A stretch of DNA of 19,086 bases, taken from assembly GCA_964275585.1 (NCBI GenBank), contig CAXYCJ010000004.1, positions 1-19,086 of the forward strand. Direction: 5' to 3'. The stretch comes from D2472 sp964275585. Its GTDB lineage: Bacteria; Pseudomonadota; Gammaproteobacteria; Magnimaribacterales; D2472. A program made the position numbers and the translations under genes. The notes under the pieces were generated by a model. The model made no database searches, was not told the DNA's origin, and worked only from the letters and a program-made list of their open reading frames with translations. Every line of letters begins with the position of its first letter. Position 1 is the first letter of the stretch. Shown in pieces: positions 14,688 through 19,086 of the stretch.

Positions 14688-15755
14688 TTAAAGCTCTGAG
14701 GAGTAAAGATCAATTTGCTCCAAGGATAAATTTAACATTTCATCCTTTAAAAAACTTTGCTGATACCAATAAAAAGTATGCTCTAAGGCTTGGGTGGTAT
14801 TCCACACTGGTTTCCAGTTAAGTTGTCGAATCGCCTTAGAGGAATCTAGTCTTAAGTATTGCGCTTCGTGATGAGTTTTCTCTTCATCTATGCTCCAAAG
14901 AGATTCAGAGCCCCACATCTCAAGAAAGTTTGTTGTAATCCATGCCACCTCTTTGTCTTCCATCTCAGGCGGTCCAAAATTCCAGGCTGAATCAGAATCC
15001 GGAGTTTTTTTATAGAGGCTTTCAGCTAATTTTATGTATCCGGACAATGGATCAAGAACGTGTTGCCATGGCCTAGTTGCTTTGGGGTTTCGTAGCTCAA
15101 TTTTTAGACCACTCTGAACTGCTCTTACCATATCAGGAATCAACCTATCTTTAGACCAATCGCCTCCTCCAATAACATTACCAGCTCTAGCGGATGCCAA
15201 GAAGACTTCCGATTCTTGAAAATATGATTTTCTAAATGACTGAGTAACTAGTTCTGCACATCCCTTGCTTGCACTGTAGGGATCATGCCCGCCCATCGGA
15301 TCTTGCTCTTGAAATGGCCTATTTAGCTCTTCGTTTTCATAACATTTGTCAGAAGTAACTACCACTATAGCCTTACAATAATCAATTGACCGTGCAGCCT
15401 GAAGGACATTTGCTGTTCCAAGCACATTGGTGCTGTATGTTTCCAAAGGATCAAGATAAGAATCTCTTACAAGTGGCTGTGCAGCTAAATGAAAAATAAT
15501 TTCGGGTTTAAAAGCAAGCATATTAGATTTCATGATTTCATAGTCTCTAATATCACCAAAAATACTTTCAACTACGCTTGCAATTTTTGCATGGTAAAAT
15601 ATGCTACTTGATTCTTCTGGTTGCAGAGAGAAACCCATTACCTCAGCACCAAGTTTATTTAGCCATAAAGATAGCCAGCTCCCCTTGAAACCAGAGTGGC
15701 CAGTAATTAAAACTCTTTTACCTTTCCAGAACTCACTACTTACCATGTTTTCCAT
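14688..15755 (-). CDS. rfbG: CDP-glucose 4,6-dehydratase
   Basis: The enzyme converts CDP-glucose to CDP-4-keto-6-deoxyglucose with bound NAD+. The 355-residue length is normal for RfbG/DdhB. Gly-His-Ser-Gly-Phe-Lys-Gly-Ser-Trp (19-27) is the distinctive NAD loop of CDP-glucose dehydratases, Val-Thr-Ser-Asp-Lys-Cys-Tyr (about 127-133) holds the catalytic Asp-Lys pair, and Tyr-Ser-Ala-Ser-Lys is the YxxxK motif. Two starts are possible: ATG at 15753-15755 (16-base overlap with rfbF) and ATG at 15744-15746 three codons later, which has GGA five bases before it and gives the usual family beginning. The overlap implies translational coupling with rfbF. It feeds the His-type DegT enzyme downstream. 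Confidence 0.93.
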   Translation of the reverse strand: MENMVSSEFWKGKRVLITGHSGFKGSWLSLWLNKLGAEVMGFSLQPEESSSIFYHAKIASVVESIFGDIRDYEIMKSNMLAFKPEIIFHLAAQPLVRDSYLDPLETYSTNVLGTANVLQAARSIDYCKAIVVVTSDKCYENEELNRPFQEQDPMGGHDPYSASKGCAELVTQSFRKSYFQESEVFLASARAGNVIGGGDWSKDRLIPDMVRAVQSGLKIELRNPKATRPWQHVLDPLSGYIKLAESLYKKTPDSDSAWNFGPPEMEDKEVAWITTNFLEMWGSESLWSIDEEKTHHEAQYLRLDSSKAIRQLNWKPVWNTTQALEHTFYWYQQSFLKDEMLNLSLEQIDLYSSEL

Positions 15756-16519
15756 GGAGCTTTTTTAGCATTCCAGAGATCTTCCAGATAGATTTTATCT
15801 CTTAAGGTGTCCATTGGATGCCAAAAGCCATCATGCTTATATGCTGCTAGCTGACCCTGAGAGGAAAGCTTTTCTAAAGGCTCTCTTTCCCAAATAGTTT
15901 GATCATTCTTTATGTAGTCAATTACCTTTGGAGAAAGAACAAAAAAACCACCATTTATCCTAGCATTATCACCCATGGGTTTTTCAACAAATGATGAAAC
16001 TAGACCATCATCAATATCCAAGGCTCCAAATCTTCCTGGGGGTGAAACAGCCGATAGCGTTGCTAGCACTGAATTTTGTTTATGAAAATCTATTAAATTC
16101 TTAATATTAATGTCAGCAAGACCATCCCCATATGTAAAACAAAAATATTCATCATCTTTCACAAAATCTTTAATTCTTTTCATCCTGCCGCCAGTCAACG
16201 TCTCATCTCCGGTATCAACTAGGTGTATTTTCCAAGATTCAGCTCTCTTTTCTAGAATTTCAATTGAGTTATCTTCTAAGTTCACGGTCAGGTCAGAGTT
16301 ATGTAAAAAATAATTTGAAAAATACTCTTTAATAACATATCCCTTATAACCACAGCATACGATAAATTCTTTAATTCCATAATGGGAAAGTGATTTCATG
16401 ATGTGCCATATTATTGGCCTATTACCAATTTCCACCATGGGCTTGGGAATGCGATTAGTTTCTTCTGAAAGTCGGGTTCCAAGACCGCCAGCCAGTATGA
16501 CTGCTTTTATGTTTTTCAT
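15740..16519 (-). CDS. rfbF: glucose-1-phosphate cytidylyltransferase
   Basis: The enzyme makes CDP-glucose from glucose-1-phosphate and CTP. The 259-residue protein matches RfbF/DdhA in length. Leu-Ala-Gly-Gly-Leu-Gly-Thr-Arg-Leu-Ser-Glu-Glu-Thr (9-21) is the nucleotide loop, with Pro-Lys-Pro-Met-Val-Glu-Ile-Gly (25-32) behind it. Tyr-Gly-Asp-Gly-Leu-Ala-Asp (about 129-135) is the metal-binding site, and Gly-Gly-Phe-Phe-Val and Trp-His-Pro-Met-Asp-Thr near the end are typical. It is the first gene of the minus-strand CDP-hexose cassette and diverges from the GT2 gene at 16663. No signal peptide; cytoplasmic. The assignment is firm. Confidence 0.95.
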   Translation of the reverse strand: MKNIKAVILAGGLGTRLSEETNRIPKPMVEIGNRPIIWHIMKSLSHYGIKEFIVCCGYKGYVIKEYFSNYFLHNSDLTVNLEDNSIEILEKRAESWKIHLVDTGDETLTGGRMKRIKDFVKDDEYFCFTYGDGLADINIKNLIDFHKQNSVLATLSAVSPPGRFGALDIDDGLVSSFVEKPMGDNARINGGFFVLSPKVIDYIKNDQTIWEREPLEKLSSQGQLAAYKHDGFWHPMDTLRDKIYLEDLWNAKKAPWKTW

Positions 16520-16662
16520 AATTTATGCAATTAGATTTTAAGTATTTATATAAGATACATTTTATAAAGAAAATTCTATAAAACACTATTTATTAGGATA
16601 AAGAATAGTACCATATCTCATTAAATAACTAAAAATATTACCTTCAACAACACTATTACATA
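16520..16662. promoter_or_regulatory. AT-rich divergent control region between rfbF and a GT2 gene
   Basis: These 143 bases separate two divergently transcribed genes and must hold both promoters. Several TATAAA-like boxes occur on the minus strand (around 16540-16565), but I could not pair one convincingly with a -35 element. No ribosome binding site is visible before either ATG, and I see no hairpin. Confidence 0.35.
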
Positions 16663-17517
16663 ATGAATGCCAACTCTTTTGAATATTTTATTATGGCTCT
16701 TAATGAGGAAGCCAATATCAAAGATTGTATAGAATCCATTCTTCTTTCTGGCGGTACAAATATTTCAGTACTAGATGGTGGCTCTGATGATAGAACAGAA
16801 GAAATAGCTAAGTCTAGCGGAGCTAAGTTCATATCATTTCCGGGGACCTCTCTTTCTTATAGAAGAGGCTATGCAATTGAAGAATCTAATGAAGATTTTG
16901 TTTTTTTTGTAGATGCAGATCAAAGATTAATTAACACGCCCCAGCCTAACGAAGAGATATTAAGCAACTATTTTAATAGCGACCCTAAACTAGCTGGAAT
17001 TGTTTATACAAAAATTCCTGCGGGTTCAAAACAGAACTATTGGGAGAGAGGCTTTGCCAAAAGACATCAAATAGTTTCTGGGGGAGGAGAAAATGTGCAA
17101 GTAATAGGAACGCCATGTATATTTCGAACTGATTATGGGAAACAAGTTGGTTTTAATAGAGAGTTAGCCGGCTCATGTGACGACACTGTTTTCTGTGATA
17201 GGTTAGTTGATGCTGGCTATACATTGAGGGCGATACCTGAAAATGCCATTGAGATTGTCAGAGCAAGCTTCCAAGACACCATTAAAAAAGCATTTTGGTA
17301 TGGAAAAGGAGATTCTGAATATATTAAGTTGTATAAAAATAATAGATTTAGGCACCTTTATCATGTCCTAGTGAGAGGCCCAATTCTTTATCCTGTTTCA
17401 GTTTTATTTAGTAAGCCTTTGCTGATCCCATTCTTTGTTATATTTGGACTATCAAGAGTCGCTGGCCTTTTTTATGGCCTCGCTATTAAGCAAGATCTAT
17501 CAAAGTCGTCTTCCTAA
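16663..17517 (+). CDS. family 2 glycosyltransferase with C-terminal membrane segment
   Basis: The 284-residue protein begins with the GT2 signature: Ile-Met-Ala-Leu-Asn-Glu-Glu-Ala-Asn-Ile (10-19). Asp-Gly-Gly-Ser-Asp-Asp-Arg-Thr (about 39-46) follows, and Phe-Val-Asp-Ala-Asp-Gln-Arg (about 86-92) is the DxD metal site. Val-Ile-Gly-Thr-Pro-Cys-Ile-Phe-Arg and Asp-Asp-Thr-Val-Phe-Cys-Asp-Arg-Leu (about 146-187) form the acceptor side. The last 45 residues contain one or two hydrophobic stretches (about 240-275), so it is probably anchored to the inner membrane, assembling a lipid-linked surface glycan. It diverges from rfbF and converges with marR, ending 38 bases from it. The donor could be the CDP-sugar of the neighbouring cassette or the CMP-sugar; this is inference. 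Confidence 0.88.
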   Translation: MNANSFEYFIMALNEEANIKDCIESILLSGGTNISVLDGGSDDRTEEIAKSSGAKFISFPGTSLSYRRGYAIEESNEDFVFFVDADQRLINTPQPNEEILSNYFNSDPKLAGIVYTKIPAGSKQNYWERGFAKRHQIVSGGGENVQVIGTPCIFRTDYGKQVGFNRELAGSCDDTVFCDRLVDAGYTLRAIPENAIEIVRASFQDTIKKAFWYGKGDSEYIKLYKNNRFRHLYHVLVRGPILYPVSVLFSKPLLIPFFVIFGLSRVAGLFYGLAIKQDLSKSSS

Positions 17518-17555
17518 GAATTTATAGAACCTCATATCTTTTTTAGTGCTGACCT

Positions 17556-18014
17556 TCAATCAGACTCTCGAAGTTTTTTTAAATGTGTAGATAACATCAT
17601 TTTCATAAAAACTAGGTTTCTCTCACCAACGTTCCAAGAAATCTTTTCTTCAATGTTAATTAAATACTCAGCACCTTGCTTTCTTATTGCTTGACCTTCC
17701 TCTGTTATACAGACAATTCGATCTTTTTTATTATTCTGACGAGATACTAATTTAAGAAAACCCAGTTCCTCTAGCCTATGTGTTGTTTTATGCACAGCTT
17801 GACGCGAAATCCCCATTGTTCTTGCTAAAGTAGAGATAGATTTTTCCTCCCCGCGAAGGGCATTAAATAGCCTAATTTCACTCGCAGATCCTTGGTAGTC
17901 ATCAGATTTATTCAGCTCAACCATCTCTCCCTCCATCCATTCGACCAATTCCACGGCTAAGCGCATAATATTATCATCAAGAAACTCTTTATAATTCAAA
18001 TTATTGTCAACCAT
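17556..18014 (-). CDS. MarR family transcriptional regulator
   Basis: The 152-residue protein has the MarR winged helix: Ser-Ile-Ser-Thr-Leu-Ala-Arg-Thr-Met-Gly-Ile-Ser-Arg-Gln-Ala-Val-His-Lys-Thr (59-77) is the helix-turn-helix, Leu-Glu-Glu-Leu-Gly-Phe-Leu (81-87) follows, and the basic wing runs at about 90-103 with Asn-Lys-Lys-Asp-Arg. Helices on both sides form the dimer interface. Such proteins usually repress their own gene and a divergent neighbour and let go on binding a small ligand. A palindrome lies across its own start codon and overlaps the promoter of the small plus-strand gene, which fits autoregulation. The ligand is unknown. The start at 18014 is the first ATG and the palindrome argues against a longer form. 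Confidence 0.92.
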   Translation of the reverse strand: MVDNNLNYKEFLDDNIMRLAVELVEWMEGEMVELNKSDDYQGSASEIRLFNALRGEEKSISTLARTMGISRQAVHKTTHRLEELGFLKLVSRQNNKKDRIVCITEEGQAIRKQGAEYLINIEEKISWNVGERNLVFMKMMLSTHLKKLRESD

Positions 18015-18024
18015 ATTGACAATA
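18002..18024. promoter_or_regulatory. probable MarR operator palindrome
   Basis: TATTGTCAA and its exact reverse complement TTGACAATA are separated by five bases (CCATA). The complement of the marR start codon (18012-18014) lies in that spacer, and the right arm contains the TTGACA of the divergent promoter. A dimer bound here would block both genes. Confidence 0.7.
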
Positions 18025-18042
18025 TAACATCTTTTCTATAAT
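18016..18042 (+). promoter_or_regulatory. promoter of the small divergent gene
   Basis: A consensus -35 TTGACA (18016-18021) and consensus -10 TATAAT (18037-18042) are 15 bases apart, shorter than the ideal 17, which is compatible with activation or tight repression by a regulator. The -35 is inside the right arm of the palindrome. Confidence 0.5.
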
Positions 18043-18071
18043 TTAATGAGGTATTTTAAGGAGATATAGTA

Positions 18072-18203
18072 ATGGATTTAAACTTAAGACATATTTTCAC
18101 GGTCATAAGAGATCAAACTTTATTGCTTGGTCTGGGAATTTGGACCATTGCGACGCTATTCTATTTTATTCGCTATTCACTTTATTACTCTCCATGTGAT
18201 TAG
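18072..18203 (+). CDS. 43-residue single-pass membrane peptide
   Basis: The frame begins at ATG 18072 and ends at TAG 18201-18203. An AAGGAG at 18058-18063 lies eight bases before the start, the best Shine-Dalgarno sequence in a window where most genes have none, and a consensus-type promoter precedes it. The peptide has a polar N-terminus (Met-Asp-Leu-Asn-Leu-Arg-His), a hydrophobic helix at about residues 17-33 and a Tyr-rich end (Tyr-Phe-Ile-Arg-Tyr-Ser-Leu-Tyr-Tyr-Ser-Pro-Cys-Asp). It is divergent from marR and shares its operator, so it is likely MarR-controlled. No family is recognised; it might be a small partner of a transporter, or the degraded start of a longer efflux gene. Confidence 0.6.
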   Translation: MDLNLRHIFTVIRDQTLLLGLGIWTIATLFYFIRYSLYYSPCD

Positions 18204-18261
18204 CGCACGCGTTCCCTTTGATACAAGAATGTATATTGAGATCTTTAGATTAAAGTAAAAC

Positions 18262-19086
18262 TTAGGCGTCAGAAACTATTGTTGTTTTCATAGACTTTTT
18301 ACTTAGTCCCCAAAATAGTCGCGCTACCTTTACAAGCAAAAGCCTAATGGTTCTATCAAATAATGGAACTTTTTCTATTCCAGATTTCACTTCACAGACC
18401 TGTTTTCCTCTAATGAGGTTTCCAGGAAGTAATCCCGTGGCTTTTCCATTTTCACTGATGATCTCTCCGCTCTTAATGGTTGCCAAATAACCTGTAGCAT
18501 CTTGAACTAGACGCCTGCCTCCCAAAGGGAGATCATGAATCATTTTAGGGTGACTTACATTTAACTTCTCAAAATCAATAATATTAATATCGGCCAACAT
18601 CCCAGGCTTTATTTCACCGCGATCAAATAATCCGAAGGTTTCGGCTGTATCTTTTGTTTGTTTTCTAATAAGCATTTCTAAAGGAAACTTTTTACCAGCC
18701 TTACGATCTCTTGCCCAGTGAGATAAATTAGTAGTCGGCATGCTCGCATCACATATCAATCCGCAATGAGCCCCGCCATCACTTCCTCCAGCAACCGAAG
18801 ATTTTAATTCATATGCCTGCTCAACAAAATCAAGTTTGTAATTCTCATAAGGTGTGAAGGCTGCATAAATTAGGTTGGTGCCATTATTTTTTATCATTTC
18901 ATCGTACATAACTTCAAGCTCTGAGATACCTCTATTTAAAGCTATTGCAGCGATGCTATCTTCTTTTCCGGGCTCGTAATTTGGAGGTGAGCCTAAAATA
19001 AATTGGGTCTCGTAATTGGATGTCAACTTTGTTGGGAGTGCTACGTCCTTTGAAATTTCTTCTCTTGTTTTATTGTTATTATCCTC
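18262..19086 (-). CDS. N-acyl-D-amino-acid deacylase / D-aminoacylase-type amidohydrolase (N-terminus beyond the window)
   Basis: The frame is open from the right edge (19086) to a TAA at 18262-18264, giving the last 274 residues. A TTG at 19026 is in frame, but the frame continues upstream of it without a stop, so the gene starts outside the window. Gly-Gly-Ser-Asp-Gly-Gly-Ala-His-Cys holds the conserved catalytic aspartate of the amidohydrolase-3 and D-aminoacylase group. Gly-Glu-Ile-Lys-Pro-Gly-Met-Leu-Ala-Asp-Ile-Asn-Ile-Ile-Asp is the C-terminal beta-sandwich element typical of the superfamily. Such enzymes free amino acids from N-acyl-D-amino acids or cyclic amides. The metal-binding His residues of the N-terminal half are outside the window. 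It is 58 bases from the small membrane-peptide gene and convergent with it. Confidence 0.85.
   Translation of the reverse strand, partial: EDNNNKTREEISKDVALPTKLTSNYETQFILGSPPNYEPGKEDSIAAIALNRGISELEVMYDEMIKNNGTNLIYAAFTPYENYKLDFVEQAYELKSSVAGGSDGGAHCGLICDASMPTTNLSHWARDRKAGKKFPLEMLIRKQTKDTAETFGLFDRGEIKPGMLADINIIDFEKLNVSHPKMIHDLPLGGRRLVQDATGYLATIKSGEIISENGKATGLLPGNLIRGKQVCEVKSGIEKVPLFDRTIRLLLVKVARLFWGLSKKSMKTTIVSDA

Noticed and set aside
16110..16313. Plus-strand open frame inside rfbF
   Set aside because: Antisense shadow of a firmly identified gene.
1..19086. CRISPR array, tRNA or rRNA gene, insertion sequence, toxin-antitoxin pair
   Set aside because: No regularly spaced repeats, cloverleaf, rRNA motif, transposase frame or terminal inverted repeats were seen on reading through.

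Overview
The window is AT-rich, gene-dense DNA with short intergenic gaps, few strong Shine-Dalgarno sequences and single-subunit bacterial enzymes. The gene content (YajQ, a PhyH dioxygenase, proline iminopeptidase, RfbF/RfbG sugar genes) suggests a Gram-negative bacterium, most likely a streamlined marine gammaproteobacterium of the SAR86 kind. That assignment is inference from composition and gene content; there is no rRNA or marker gene to prove it.

Layout. (1) 1-1677: a small lipoprotein and a putative outer-membrane protein, both on the minus strand, followed by a stretch that keeps only the C-terminal third of a HupE/UreJ-type membrane protein, apparently a gene relic. (2) 1678-6472: a tight minus-strand operon transcribed yajQ - diaminopropionate ammonia-lyase - PhyH dioxygenase - proline iminopeptidase - threonine synthase, which looks like amino-acid and peptide metabolism. 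(3) 6535-17517: a surface-polysaccharide region in several blocks. A minus-strand pair (RmlD-like reductase and surface-carbohydrate protein) diverges from a plus-strand operon (aldo/keto reductase, class III aminotransferase, NeuB-type synthase, short GT2, CMP-sugar synthetase). Convergent to that is a minus-strand CDP-hexose cassette (RfbF, RfbG and a DegT-fold enzyme whose PLP lysine is replaced by histidine), and divergent from it a second GT2. (4) 17556-19086: a MarR-type regulator, an operator palindrome over its own start codon, a divergent 43-codon membrane peptide gene not annotated by length-limited callers, and the C-terminal part of a D-aminoacylase-type amidohydrolase running off the right edge.

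How the genes work together. The plus-strand block probably makes and activates a nonulosonic-acid-like sugar: the aminotransferase and the reductase shape a precursor, the NeuB homologue condenses it with phosphoenolpyruvate, and the cytidylyltransferase makes the CMP-sugar. None of the usual NeuC, PseB/C/G/H or Leg enzymes is in the window. The minus-strand block converts glucose-1-phosphate to CDP-glucose, then CDP-4-keto-6-deoxyglucose, and the His-type DegT enzyme probably removes the 3-OH. That enzyme resembles the iron-sulfur E1 (RfbH/DdhC/AscC) family but has no cysteines where the cluster ligands should be, and no E3 reductase gene is present. It may therefore act like GDP-sugar ColD on a CDP-sugar. 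This is the strongest lead in the window.
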